Counted from the first letter of the stretch, positions 1-8,807 are shown. The stretch is 64,000 nucleotides of DNA from Alistipes sp. (GCA_017379015.1 JAFNXN010000010.1:24366-88365), one strand, 5' to 3'. Notes: generated by a model not told the origin, from the letters alone. Made by a program: numbers and translations.

Positions 1-1
1 T

Positions 2-1312
2 CTCCACGAGGGTCATGTCAATCTGTTGCGCCGAGCAAAGGAGCTTGGCGACTACCTCATCGTGGGTGTTACCAACGATAGCTTCGACCGCGATCGTGGC
101 AAGCTCAATGTGCGCAACAATGTGCTTGAGAGGGTTGAGGCGGTAAAGGCAACAGGCTTTGTCGATCAGGTTATCATAGAGGACTATGTGGGGCAGAAGA
201 TTGATGATATCATCAAGTATGATGTCGACATATTTGCCATTGGCTCGGACTGGGAGGGTAAGTTCGACTATCTGAAGGAGTATTGCGAGGTAAGGTATCT
301 GCCTCGTACCGAGGGTGTTTCGTCGACAATGCTACGCGCTGAGAGCGAGATAGTTATACGACTAGGTGTTGTTGGCTGTGGTCGTATTGCACAACGTCTT
401 GTTGCCGAGAGCTCGAAGGTTGATGCTGTGCATATCGAGGCACTCTACGACATTGATAGAGCCCGTGCTGAGGCTCTTAAGCCCGATGGTGCTCAGGTTG
501 TCGATTCGTTCGAGGAGCTTGTGTCAAGGGTTGATGCTGTATATATCGCCACACCTCACCTTAGCCACTATCCTCAGGCAAAATATGCCTTGGAGCACCA
601 CTGTCATGTGCTTTGCGAGACCCCTATGGTGCTTAGCGGAAGTGAGGCTGAGGAGCTTTTCAGCGTTGCCGAGCAGAACGATGTAGTGTTGCTGGAGGCA
701 AATAAGACTGCCTACTGTCCAGCCTTCAATCACCTTATAACGCTGATTAAGAGTGGACTTATTGGCGATGTTGTGGGCATCGATGCCTCGGAGTCGAAGC
801 TCTGGGGTGAGGAGCATCTGCGTCGTGAGCTCGACCCTAGCATGGCTGGGGGCTCGCTTTATGAGATGGGCTCCTATCCCTTGTTGCCAATCATGCGCCT
901 TTTGGGTACTGAGTATGAGAATATCAACCTATATAGCCGCATGAATAGCAATGGTGTTGATGTCTATACGCGAGGCATTATGCGTTTTCGTAGTGCCGTG
1001 GCATCGTTCCAGCTAGGTCTAGGTGTTAAGACTGAGGGTAACCTTGTGATATCTGGCACTAAGGGCTACGCCTATGTTCCATCGCCATGGTGGAAGACCG
1101 ACTACTTTGAGCTTCGCTACGAGGACCAGAACCTTAATAAGAAGTATTTTTATAAGTGGGACGAGCCAGGTCTGAGATATGAGCTACAGGAGTTCGTATC
1201 GTGCATTGTCAACCATCGTATGACCTCGGCGCGTCTTCGCCCTCAGGATAGTATTGCCATGGCACGCATCATGCAGCAGTTTGCAGAGCGTCGAAACTTC
1301 TTTGAACTATGA
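2..1312 (+). CDS. Cytidylyltransferase / Gfo-Idh-MocA oxidoreductase fusion (5' end outside window)
   Basis: The frame is open from base 2, so the start lies before the window; a TTG at 26 is not the true start. Residues 1 to about 115 are a small TagD-type nucleotidyltransferase: the HxGH motif is visible as LHEGHVNLL, and RTEGVSSTM matches the RTxGIS/TT motif of glycerol-3-phosphate cytidylyltransferases. After a short junction, IRLGVVGCGRIAQR starts a Rossmann fold of the Gfo/Idh/MocA oxidoreductase family that runs to the end. Family knowledge suggests the first half makes a CDP-activated alcohol or polyol phosphate and the second half oxidises or reduces a sugar or polyol. The substrate is not readable from sequence. 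The stop overlaps the start of the following SDR gene by 4 bases, and a GT2 gene comes next, so this is the end of a capsule or surface-glycan operon. Confidence 0.85.
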   Translation, partial: LHEGHVNLLRRAKELGDYLIVGVTNDSFDRDRGKLNVRNNVLERVEAVKATGFVDQVIIEDYVGQKIDDIIKYDVDIFAIGSDWEGKFDYLKEYCEVRYLPRTEGVSSTMLRAESEIVIRLGVVGCGRIAQRLVAESSKVDAVHIEALYDIDRARAEALKPDGAQVVDSFEELVSRVDAVYIATPHLSHYPQAKYALEHHCHVLCETPMVLSGSEAEELFSVAEQNDVVLLEANKTAYCPAFNHLITLIKSGLIGDVVGIDASESKLWGEEHLRRELDPSMAGGSLYEMGSYPLLPIMRLLGTEYENINLYSRMNSNGVDVYTRGIMRFRSAVASFQLGLGVKTEGNLVISGTKGYAYVPSPWWKTDYFELRYEDQNLNKKYFYKWDEPGLRYELQEFVSCIVNHRMTSARLRPQDSIAMARIMQQFAERRNFFEL

Positions 1313-2028
1313 AAAATGCAATAGTCACAGGTGCTACGAAGGGTATAGGCCTTGCCGTAGCGCAGATGCTCCTTCGAGAGGGTTACCATGTTGTTGTAAC
1401 CTATGCCCACGACGAGAAGTCGGCAGAGGAGTGTCGCGCCAAGTTAGCACTGATATCTAGTGAGTTTGAGGTAATCAAGGCTGATCAGTCGGATAAGGAG
1501 GCTATGCGAGAGTTTGCGCAAAGCATGCTTAAGCTAAGCACCATCGACTGTATCGTCTGCAATGCTGGTACGACGCTACGTTGTGATTTAGAGAGTATTA
1601 CCGATGAAGATTGGGAGCGCACGATGCAGGTAAACCTAAATAGTAACCTATATCTCATTCGTGATCTCTATAAGCGCATACCCGAGAATAGTCGCATCGT
1701 CTTCATTGGCTCGCTTATGGGTGTATATCCTCATGGCACGTCACTGGCGTATGGCGTAACCAAGGCAGCGGTGCATGCACTCGCCCTTAACCTTGTGAAG
1801 TGTTTTGAGGGAACTAATACAACGGTGAATGCCATTGCTCCAGGCTTTGTTGAGACGGAGTGGCAGGCGACAAAACCTCTTGAGATTAGAAATAACATCT
1901 ATCAGAAGAGTGCTGTGAAGCGTTTTGCGCAGACCGAGGAGGTTGCTGATGCTGTGCGCTTCTGTCTAAATAATGGCTTTGTAAATGGCTCTGTGATAGA
2001 GGTTAGTGGTGGTTACTGCTTTAAATAG
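1309..2028 (+). CDS. SDR-family oxidoreductase
   Basis: A 239-aa short-chain dehydrogenase/reductase of normal family length. The N-terminal cofactor motif reads TGATKGIGLAVAQ, followed by NAG near residue 87. The catalytic Ser is in IGSLMG and the YxxxK pair is in AYGVTKAAV. It resembles FabG-like 3-oxoacyl-ACP reductases. Its position between a cytidylyltransferase-oxidoreductase fusion and a glycosyltransferase argues for a role in making a nucleotide-activated sugar or polyol rather than in fatty-acid synthesis. The ATG overlaps the previous stop by 4 bases, so translation is probably coupled. Confidence 0.85.
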   Translation: MKNAIVTGATKGIGLAVAQMLLREGYHVVVTYAHDEKSAEECRAKLALISSEFEVIKADQSDKEAMREFAQSMLKLSTIDCIVCNAGTTLRCDLESITDEDWERTMQVNLNSNLYLIRDLYKRIPENSRIVFIGSLMGVYPHGTSLAYGVTKAAVHALALNLVKCFEGTNTTVNAIAPGFVETEWQATKPLEIRNNIYQKSAVKRFAQTEEVADAVRFCLNNGFVNGSVIEVSGGYCFK

Positions 2029-2035
2029 TGTGATT

Positions 2036-2977
2036 ATGAATAAGCCCTTGACTATCTCGGTTATAGCACCTATCTATGGTGTGCAAGACTATATTGTGCA
2101 GTTTGCCGAGTCGCTGCTCTCGCAGTCATATCCCCATATCGAGTTTATCTTTGTCAACGATGGCACGAAGGATCGCTCTATTGAGCTTCTTGAGGAGCTT
2201 ATTGAGCGTAAGTATAGTGCTCTTAGTTCACGTATCAAGATTGTTCATAAGGAGAATGGTGGATTGCCCGCTGCACGACGTACGGGCTTGGACCACGCAA
2301 CGGGCGACTATATCTACCATGTAGACTCAGATGACTGGCTCTCACAGGAGGCTATACGCAAGATTGCAGATCGCATTCAGCAGAGCGATGCCGATATTGT
2401 CTATTTCAACCATGTCAAGGAGTACCCATCACGCTCTAAGTTAAAGAGTGACAGGATATATGAGTCGGATGCTCAGAGGGAGTATGTACGTAATATGTAT
2501 AATCATCGCTCCTATGCAAGTGTCTGGAATAAGTGTGTGCGCCACTCGCTCTACAAGGAGCACGAGATATTTACGCCCAAGTATGGCTATGCCGAGGACT
2601 GCTATCTCATGTCGCAGCTTGTGGGCTACTCGCGAAGCATCGCCTATCTCGATGACTACCTCTATCACTACCGCAAGGGTAACCCCAATGCACTCACCTC
2701 ACAGCAGCGACGTAAGCGTAAGAGGGAGTATGCTCTCAACTTTATTGACCTCTACGAGAGGTATCGCGATGTGCCACGTGAGCAAAACCCCGTTGCCTGC
2801 ATCTTCGATGATATCTTGATACAGGCGGGGTGGTACTCTATATTTTATCGCCTCGATCTCTTCAAGCACTATCCATGGTTAGCTAAGGCTGTTCGTGGTG
2901 CGAAGATACGAGGTGGAGGATCCGATGTGCCTATTGTGGCTCAGCTTCTGACAAAGTTTGTGGCTCTGTTCAAGTAG
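2036..2977 (+). CDS. Glycosyltransferase family 2
   Basis: A 313-aa GT-A fold glycosyltransferase. The N-terminal SVIAPIYGVQDYI, the FVNDGTKDRS segment and the DxD-type metal site in HVDSDDWLS are typical of GT2. AEDCYLMSQL supplies the acidic ED motif used by many capsule and LPS transferases. The start MNKPLTISV at 2036 is preferred over an in-frame start inside the SDR gene, because GT2 proteins begin right at the first beta strand. It is the last gene of the polysaccharide operon, lying 7 bases after the SDR stop. Donor and acceptor sugars cannot be inferred. Confidence 0.88.
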   Translation: MNKPLTISVIAPIYGVQDYIVQFAESLLSQSYPHIEFIFVNDGTKDRSIELLEELIERKYSALSSRIKIVHKENGGLPAARRTGLDHATGDYIYHVDSDDWLSQEAIRKIADRIQQSDADIVYFNHVKEYPSRSKLKSDRIYESDAQREYVRNMYNHRSYASVWNKCVRHSLYKEHEIFTPKYGYAEDCYLMSQLVGYSRSIAYLDDYLYHYRKGNPNALTSQQRRKRKREYALNFIDLYERYRDVPREQNPVACIFDDILIQAGWYSIFYRLDLFKHYPWLAKAVRGAKIRGGGSDVPIVAQLLTKFVALFK

Positions 2978-2995
2978 AGGCTCTCTAGGCTTAGC

Positions 2996-3514
2996 TTACT
3001 GCTTTACCCATATTAGTTTCGTTGTGTCGTAGCCTCGTTGCTTGGCGATCTCCACGATCTCACTCTTCGTGGTGCTATCTAGCTTGCGCGTGCGCGAGAG
3101 TATCCATAGGTACTTAGGCGATTTGCTTCCTATGAGTGCCCACTCGTAGTCTTGGTCTAGAGCTAGGATGTTGTAGTCCGAGTAGAATATCCAGAAGAAC
3201 GATACGCGTAGTTGGCCTGGTGCTTCGCTCATCTTAGCCTTGCCGTATGATGTCTTACGCTGCTGGTTCTCTGAGTTTATACCCGTGTTTGTAACGCTTA
3301 TTTTACCATCTGGTTGTAGCGAGTAGAAAGCCTCGCAATACTGCAAGTTGCGCTCGAATGAGTGGTCAAATCGCGCTATCTCGTACCAGCGTCCCATGTA
3401 ACGCTTGAGGTCTACGTCGTTTACCGTTGTGCGGTCTATATCAACATCTTGAGCTCTGCTCGATAGCGCGGTAAGAAGTGTTGCTGCCATAATAAGTATG
3501 TATCCCTTTTTCAT
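2996..3514 (-). CDS. Lipocalin family protein (Blc-like)
   Basis: A 172-aa secreted lipocalin. It has an N-terminal signal peptide ending near SSRAQ. The lipocalin GxW motif is in KRYMGRWYEIARF (about residues 38-50), and the C-terminal structurally conserved arginine region is in ILSRTRKLD. It is close to bacterial Blc/apolipoprotein-D-like lipocalins, which bind lipids or fatty acids in the envelope. Unlike Escherichia coli Blc there is no lipobox cysteine, so it should be released in the periplasm or exported rather than lipid-anchored. It converges on the GT2 gene and shares no operon with it. Confidence 0.88.
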   Translation of the reverse strand: MKKGYILIMAATLLTALSSRAQDVDIDRTTVNDVDLKRYMGRWYEIARFDHSFERNLQYCEAFYSLQPDGKISVTNTGINSENQQRKTSYGKAKMSEAPGQLRVSFFWIFYSDYNILALDQDYEWALIGSKSPKYLWILSRTRKLDSTTKSEIVEIAKQRGYDTTKLIWVKQ

Positions 3515-3751
3515 AGTTTTTGTTTACTATTAGGAGTACATTTATCATGCCATTTTAGTAGCTTGCGGCTATACTCTTGGTATATATAAATAGAGAAGGC
3601 AGCTAATAAAAGCCACCTTCATTATCTACTATTTGTTGTCTGTCGCAATCCATCCACTCGCCACACCCTCTTTTCTTGCTCGGGCTGGACTGCTAACGCT
3701 TAGCCGTTTTTTTTGTGGGGACTGGGATTTGCCGCACAGGGTTGTTGGCTA

Positions 3752-4813
3752 CTAGTCGCCCCACTCGATGACGATCTCCTTGTCGAACTCTGGGTTGATA
3801 CCGAAGCCACCAGTACCGAACGACGTTGTTAGCATACGTCCCTCGATGATTGTCTCCATGTTACGCTTTAGAGGCACTGAGATACCCGTCCACTGGCTGA
3901 TCTTCTCACCTACGATCTCGCCGCTATCGCTGATAGATACCTCGCCATCGAAGAACATCATGTTAAGCTTGACGTTTGTCTGCTTACCGTTCACGAATAC
4001 GTAGTCGTAGAATAGCTCAAGCTCGCCATCCTTGTCGAAGTGTGCCTTGGTGATGAATGTTCGTGTAGGCTCGAAGTAGTTTGGCTTCTGCTCCTCGACG
4101 TTGTAACCTGCTGATACATACTGCACATACTGCACCACGGCAGTTATATCCTCGGCACTCTTACCCTCCTTGATGTAGTCGTTCTTATCGGTTGTGATAC
4201 ACTTAAATCTTCCCTTAGGACGCTCAAGCTCAAGTGGGTAGACAAATTCGAAGTGGCCCTCTGAGTAGAAGTACTCGCGGAGGTCTACGTCAAGCATGTT
4301 AGTGAAGACATCCTTATCGTTGTTGTCGAGAACCTCCACGTCTGAGTAGACAATCTTGCGAAGGTCGTCAGTGTTATAGTACCACGATGTACGCTCGTCA
4401 TCCTTCACGTAGTCGCACCATACGAGCACCTTGTACTGCTCAGCATTGACGTTGAATACCGCCTTAGCCTGTGGGTTAGGATCCTCGACATCGGCGAAGT
4501 AGACCTGACGCTCAACAAATATTGAGTGTGATGATGTGATGCGATATAGATCCACGATGTAGCGCAGACACACTGGCTCTGTAAATCGAGTACCCTGAGG
4601 CATGATCTGCTGTGCTCGTACCACGTATGAAGTACCCTTCTCGGGCTCACACTCTACGGTTGCGAAGTATTCCGGTGCTGTGAGATCCACTGAACACTCG
4701 ACAACGATCTGTATGTCGTGTGTTGCGGGATACTCGTGGATGGTCATATCGCAACCCGATAGCGCGAGCCACGACATGAGTATTATTACTATATATTTTA
4801 TACGACCAAACAT
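3752..4813 (-). CDS. Lipoprotein, DUF6562-like, fimbria-associated
   Basis: A 353-aa lipoprotein: the signal peptide has the lipobox LALSGC with cysteine near residue 21. The central part (YKVLVWCDYVKD, then WYYNTDDLRKI) matches my memory of the Bacteroidales DUF6562 family. That assignment is from recall only and needs a profile search. It lies 20 bases downstream of an OmpA/DUF3575 protein gene and is probably co-transcribed with it. Such pairs commonly sit in fimbria (Mfa/Fim-like) loci, which suggests a surface assembly or anchoring role. No catalytic motif is visible. Confidence 0.65.
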   Translation of the reverse strand: MFGRIKYIVIILMSWLALSGCDMTIHEYPATHDIQIVVECSVDLTAPEYFATVECEPEKGTSYVVRAQQIMPQGTRFTEPVCLRYIVDLYRITSSHSIFVERQVYFADVEDPNPQAKAVFNVNAEQYKVLVWCDYVKDDERTSWYYNTDDLRKIVYSDVEVLDNNDKDVFTNMLDVDLREYFYSEGHFEFVYPLELERPKGRFKCITTDKNDYIKEGKSAEDITAVVQYVQYVSAGYNVEEQKPNYFEPTRTFITKAHFDKDGELELFYDYVFVNGKQTNVKLNMMFFDGEVSISDSGEIVGEKISQWTGISVPLKRNMETIIEGRMLTTSFGTGGFGINPEFDKEIVIEWGD

Positions 4814-4833
4814 CTCTTATACTTAAGGGTTAC

Positions 4834-6138
4834 TTACTTATTCTTCTTCTTGTAGTCTATGCGATATGAGATGTCGATGCCGAGGCGTGTTGGTCCCCAG
4901 TAGTTCATCGTCTCGGTGCGGAGGTACTTACCATTAAATACACCCTCATATACATCATATACTATGTTCATATATCCCAAACCTACGGTAAACTCGACAC
5001 CCCAGCCAGTGTTTTTGCCTAGAGGGAGTGCGTAGCCATAGCTAAGACCCACGCCCCAAGCAGCTCTGTTAGGGTCTTGGTATCTGTGGTCGCCCAGCTG
5101 CACGTTGAATCCAGTTACTGGAACGTGTAGACCTACAAAGTGACCCTTGACGAGAGGATTGCCAAACCAGTAGCGCAACTCAGGCTGAATGGCAAATACT
5201 CGTATCTTGCGATCATACTTGAAGTAGTCGTATGGCGAGTAGTGGCCGATGACGTCGAATGACATCTTAGGTGCAATACGCACCTCGGCACCGATGTTCG
5301 CGATAAGTCCAGCCACCTCAAGGGCATTTGTCTTGAAGCTGATCAGACCTATGCGCTCTACAGGCTCTGGTGCTGGTTCTGGCTCTGGCTCGGGTTCTGG
5401 AGTGGGCTCTGGCTCTGGCATTGCCAATGAGCCACCCTCTAGCTCCTCCTCTTCCGCCTCCTGCTCAAGGAGTTTCGCAGCCTCTTCCTCCTCGGCAACC
5501 TTGCGCACGGTGACGATGATCACCCATGCGTTACGCATGTGTACGAAGTGTCGCTTGAGCATAAGGTTCCACACCCTGCCATTATCAAGCTTGCGCAGCT
5601 CGGTGATTCGTCCATCCACCATTCTTCCGTTAGGACCCCAGGTGCTTGGATACTCTGTGTTCAAAATCTTGAGCACCTCGTCGCGCATTGGCATCTCAGT
5701 GTCAGCTACAACAAGGTCGATGAGGTGATCCCAGCCAATGTAGTGCTCATCCTCAATAATTATACCCTCGGGGATGTCGATGCGCTCGCGCACCATCTTC
5801 TCGAGAGCCAACATACGGTTGCGGCTAAGGCGGTAGTTGATTTCTGTCGAACCCTCGGGAGATGCCGTACCGTAGAAGCCTACAGATACGATCTCGTAGG
5901 TTGTGTCGCGCTCCAACTTGCGATACAACGAGTCGATACGCTCAAGAGCCTCTGCGTTGTTATGGTAGTTGGGGTCTATGACTGTACTATTTACGCGGAA
6001 GTCCACACTTATGCCGTGGCGGTTGTCATTCTGCCACGACTCGCTAAGACGAATATCCTGTGCGCTAACTATTGTTGGCGCAACGATCGCTGCAATAAGA
6101 AGTGCGATTGTGGTAAATATGTTACGTTTTGCAAACAT
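4834..6138 (-). CDS. OmpA-like / DUF3575 outer-membrane protein
   Basis: A 434-aa protein with signal peptide (cleavage near IVSAQ). Residues about 30-215 form a DUF3868/OmpA-like region, with GFYGTASPEGSTEINYRLS and RNRMLALEKMV resembling the peptidoglycan-binding OmpA fold. Residues about 240-265 are a Pro-Glu linker of PEPEP repeats. Residues about 268-434 are a DUF3575-type eight-strand barrel with alternating aromatic strands. In Bacteroidales this architecture accompanies fimbrial genes. A strong vegetative promoter lies about 140 bases upstream, leaving a long leader. The downstream DUF6562-like gene is probably in the same transcript. Confidence 0.8.
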   Translation of the reverse strand: MFAKRNIFTTIALLIAAIVAPTIVSAQDIRLSESWQNDNRHGISVDFRVNSTVIDPNYHNNAEALERIDSLYRKLERDTTYEIVSVGFYGTASPEGSTEINYRLSRNRMLALEKMVRERIDIPEGIIIEDEHYIGWDHLIDLVVADTEMPMRDEVLKILNTEYPSTWGPNGRMVDGRITELRKLDNGRVWNLMLKRHFVHMRNAWVIIVTVRKVAEEEEAAKLLEQEAEEEELEGGSLAMPEPEPTPEPEPEPEPAPEPVERIGLISFKTNALEVAGLIANIGAEVRIAPKMSFDVIGHYSPYDYFKYDRKIRVFAIQPELRYWFGNPLVKGHFVGLHVPVTGFNVQLGDHRYQDPNRAAWGVGLSYGYALPLGKNTGWGVEFTVGLGYMNIVYDVYEGVFNGKYLRTETMNYWGPTRLGIDISYRIDYKKKNK

Positions 6139-6276
6139 TGAGCTCTATTTTCTTGTTATAGTTTTTCAAACAACACTTAATACTCAACTCCTTACCGCGG
6201 TTTGTGTACTAGATGTGTAAATTTTTCGTGGTCTTACCCATTGTGCATATTGTTGCACGAGGGCGTCATTTCTTGA

Positions 6277-6307
6277 CAAAGGTATAAAATTTATTTTTAT
6301 TCACAAA
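6277..6307 (-). promoter_or_regulatory. Bacteroidetes vegetative promoter
   Basis: On the minus strand, TTTG (6304-6307), a 19-nt spacer and TACCTTTG (6277-6284) match the Bacteroides sigma-ABfr consensus exactly. It drives the OmpA/DUF3575 gene with a leader of roughly 130 nt. Confidence 0.8.
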
Positions 6308-6442
6308 ACTTTTTCACCTCTAAGTTGTATATAAATAGGTGTTTGAACTCTTTTGGCGATTTGTTATCCTCTCGAGCCCAGTAGTAAAGTGATCTTAAAT
6401 AAAAGATATATGGTCTTAAATAAGGCTATATTCTAAATAAAT

Positions 6443-6481
6443 ATGGGACTGATCCTCTTTTTTATGCGGAGTCAGTCCCAT
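6443..6481 (-). terminator. Terminator behind the sigma factor / small ORF
   Basis: Perfect 10-bp inverted repeat ATGGGACTGA...TCAGTCCCAT around a 19-nt loop, followed on the minus strand by an AT-rich stretch. It ends the transcript of the ECF sigma factor and the 44-aa ORF. The rest of 6139-6500 holds only this hairpin and the promoter of the OmpA-like gene. Confidence 0.6.
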
Positions 6482-6500
6482 CACTTTTGCGAGAATTTGG

Positions 6501-6635
6501 CTAGCCTTTGAACTTGAAGATGTCGGTTAAAAATGTGTCCAGGAAGAGTAGCTCGTGATCCTGTTGTATGACATCATTAAGTAGTAGACCCTCCTCGCTG
6601 TAGAGTTGTAAAGTGCGATTGTCAATTTCACCCAT
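6501..6635 (-). CDS. Small ORF (44 aa) downstream of the ECF sigma factor
   Basis: An ATG-initiated 44-codon frame that starts MGEIDNRTLQLYSEEG and ends in DIFKFKG. It is acidic, amphipathic and has no signal peptide. It begins 64 bases after the sigma factor stop, and a clear terminator hairpin follows about 20 bases beyond its stop. The transcript therefore appears to be sigma factor, small ORF, terminator. I recognise no family. The composition (regular hydrophobic spacing in LLLNDVIQQDHELLFLDTFL) is compatible with a helical cytosolic peptide. It could regulate the sigma factor, or it could be a chance frame in a 3' UTR. Confidence 0.45.
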   Translation of the reverse strand: MGEIDNRTLQLYSEEGLLLNDVIQQDHELLFLDTFLTDIFKFKG

Positions 6636-6698
6636 AGGCAAGTTGTTTTGAGGTTTTACTCTATCAACGCTGCCCGATGGGTTTTATTGTATCGCTTG

Positions 6699-7289
6699 CT
6701 AGTTTAGTACAATATTTCTATCCTTGATCATCTTTCGAAGATTGATCAGCGCATATCGCATTCGTCCCAAGGCGGTGTTTATGCTCACCTCGGTCTCGTC
6801 GGCAATCTCCTGAAACGATAGCTTTGAGAAGTAGCGTAGGCGCACCACCTCTTGCTGTTCGTCGGGTAGTGAGTCGATCAGCTCGCGTATGGTCTGTTCG
6901 ATCTCACCCTGAATCATGTCGTCCTCGGTGTTCGGCTCGGCAAGGCGTAGTGAGCCTATCATGTCGTAGCCTGCCTCGGTCTCGTTTATCTGGCGACTAG
7001 ACTTCTCGCGACGGAAGTGGTCGAGTACGCGGTTGTGTGCAATGCGCAGTACCCACGAAAGGAACTTTCCCGAGTCGGTGTAGCGTCCCTCGTCGATAAC
7101 CTTTACCGCCTTGATAAATGTCTCCTGAAAGATGTCGTCGGCAATGTCGTCGTTGCGCACCATCATGCCGATATAACTACGTACGCGCTGACTATGGCGC
7201 TCGATAAGTTCAGATATAGCACTCCTATCTCCCGAAAGGTAATTATTAAGCAACACGCGGTCGCTCAACATATTCACATTCGTGTTCAT
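6699..7289 (-). CDS. ECF RNA polymerase sigma factor
   Basis: A 196-aa sigma-70 family member of ECF type. Region 2 includes DDIADDIFQETFIKAVKVI and the -10-reading helix with LSWVLRIAHNRVLDHFRR. Region 4 includes LPDEQQEVVRLRYFSKLSFQEIA with the helix-turn-helix TEVSINTALGRMRYAL. Length and layout are those of Bacteroidetes RpoE-like factors. No anti-sigma gene adjoins it; a 44-aa ORF follows. The upstream promoter has an altered -7 box, which might reflect regulated expression. Confidence 0.9.
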   Translation of the reverse strand: MNTNVNMLSDRVLLNNYLSGDRSAISELIERHSQRVRSYIGMMVRNDDIADDIFQETFIKAVKVIDEGRYTDSGKFLSWVLRIAHNRVLDHFRREKSSRQINETEAGYDMIGSLRLAEPNTEDDMIQGEIEQTIRELIDSLPDEQQEVVRLRYFSKLSFQEIADETEVSINTALGRMRYALINLRKMIKDRNIVLN

Positions 7290-7372
7290 ACTCCCATTAT
7301 TTTAATTAGTTCAAGAGCAGAGTTTTTTCGATAGGCAATACTTTTTTTGTAGTTAATACTTTGTTTTCGATT

Positions 7373-7403
7373 GCAAGGTACGCAAAAAATGCGAAACCAC
7401 AAA
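7373..7403 (-). promoter_or_regulatory. Promoter of the ECF sigma factor gene
   Basis: Minus-strand TTTG (7400-7403), a 19-nt spacer and TACCTTGC (7373-7380). The last two -7 bases depart from TAnnTTTG. It lies about 85 bases upstream of the ATG. The remainder of 7290-7618 shows only this promoter and the fabD terminator. Confidence 0.5.
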
Positions 7404-7567
7404 ATTATTCCCCACATTGCCAACTCACTCGTTGCCCTAAAATATTAGCATAAGCATTGAGCAAAAGCCGTGCCAATCAGGGAGTTATGCGATAGTCTTT
7501 TTATTTTTAGGGCGTTGTCGCTATTGGTGAAACGGCAAATTATGGCGGTGAAATGACTCAAAAAAAA

Positions 7568-7592
7568 CACCGCAAGCTTGCGACTTGCGGTG
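7568..7592. terminator. Bidirectional intrinsic terminator
   Basis: Stem CACCGCAAG / CTTGCGGTG with a 7-nt loop, flanked by A-runs on one side and T8 on the other. It lies 27 bases beyond the fabD stop and would terminate fabD on the minus strand. Confidence 0.88.
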
Positions 7593-7618
7593 TTTTTTTT
7601 GAGTGTCGATGCAAGATG

Positions 7619-8500
7619 TTAGAGCGTAGACTTAGACTCTGCGCTAACCTCGCGGCTAACCTTAGATACAAGACCCTGAAGGACGTTGCCTGGGCCAACC
7701 TCTGTAAACTCTGTTACACCATCCTCGATCATCTTCTCAACGATCTGTGTCCAGCGTACTGGTGCTGTGAGCTGTGCGATAAGGTTTCTCTTGATTGCCT
7801 CAGCGTCGGTATATGGCAGTGCGTCAACGTTCTGATATACAGGGCATGATGGTGTCATGAAGTTTGCCTCGGCGATAGCCGCCTCAAGCTCCTGACGTGC
7901 TGGCTCCATGAGTGGTGAGTGGAAAGCACCGCCTACAGGAAGACGCAAAGCGCGACGTGCACCAGCCTCCTTTAGCTTAACGCAAGCTGCATCTACAGCC
8001 TCGTCAGCACCCGAGATAACGAGCTGACCTGGACAGTTGTAGTTAGCACCTACGACCACACCATCGACTGCGGCACATACCTCCTCTACGGTCTTGTCGT
8101 CAAGGCCCAACACCGCTGCCATGCCACCAGGCTGCTGCTCGCAGCACTTCTGCATGGCCATAGCTCGCTTCGATACAAGCTTAAGGCCATCCTCGAACGA
8201 GAGTGCTCCAGCCACTACAAGAGCCGAGAACTCGCCAAGCGAGTGACCTGCAACGGCATCTGGCTTTACGCCGAGTGCCTTTGCTAGGATGACTGAGTGT
8301 AGGAATACGGCTGGTTGTGTTACCTTTGTCTGCTTAAGCTCCTCGGGAGTACCAGCAAACATAATATCTGTAATTCTAAATCCGAGAATCTCGTTAGCCT
8401 TCTCAAAGAGCTCTTTTGCTTCGGGCACATTATCATAAATATCCTTGCCCATACCTACGGCCTGTGAACCCTGGCCTGGAAATACATAAGCGTGCTTCAT
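7619..8500 (-). CDS. fabD: Malonyl-CoA:ACP transacylase
   Basis: A 293-aa FabD that transfers malonate from CoA to acyl carrier protein for fatty-acid elongation in the cytosol. It shows the N-terminal FPGQGSQ, the nucleophile elbow GHSLGE with the catalytic serine, and GGAFHSPLM carrying the catalytic histidine. QQPGGMAAV and the C-terminal EVGPGNVLQGL are also typical. The start MKHAYVFPGQG at 8500 fits the family better than an in-frame ATG 12 bases earlier. It is monocistronic, with a terminator 27 bases downstream. A possible -7 box (TAACTTTG, 8555-8562) lies about 55 bases upstream on the minus strand. Confidence 0.95.
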   Translation of the reverse strand: MKHAYVFPGQGSQAVGMGKDIYDNVPEAKELFEKANEILGFRITDIMFAGTPEELKQTKVTQPAVFLHSVILAKALGVKPDAVAGHSLGEFSALVVAGALSFEDGLKLVSKRAMAMQKCCEQQPGGMAAVLGLDDKTVEEVCAAVDGVVVGANYNCPGQLVISGADEAVDAACVKLKEAGARRALRLPVGGAFHSPLMEPARQELEAAIAEANFMTPSCPVYQNVDALPYTDAEAIKRNLIAQLTAPVRWTQIVEKMIEDGVTEFTEVGPGNVLQGLVSKVSREVSAESKSTL

Positions 8501-8738
8501 AAATTTAAGCATTAGTTTTACTAATCAACTTTAGCTATCTGCTATTTAACTGCGCAAAGTTAATAAAATTTTCAATTTCTGAGTATCTCTCTGTCGGTGT
8601 AGATCGGCTATTGCGGGTATGGATTAGTGTGTTATGCATGCAAGGTGTTGGGAATTAGCTGTTTATATCTAGGTGTGTGACGTGCCTTAATTAATATTTT
8701 TTGCGTGGGGAGCTAAAATAATTGGTGTTTTATGTGTG

Positions 8739-8760
8739 ATTAACAAATCTGTTTGTTAAT
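8739..8760. repeat. Perfect 9-bp inverted repeat, possible operator
   Basis: ATTAACAAA, 4-nt loop, TTTGTTAAT, located 48 bases before the lipoprotein start at 8808. It is not followed by a T-run, so it looks more like an operator or mRNA hairpin than a terminator. Confidence 0.4.
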
Positions 8761-8807
8761 TTTGTGCACTCTTTGACTGATAATGTTTTAAATCCTTGAT
8801 ATATAGT

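Noticed and set aside
5249-5728. Plus-strand frame rich in Gly-Ser repeats
   Set aside because: It is the antisense shadow of the Pro-Glu repeat of the OmpA/DUF3575 protein.
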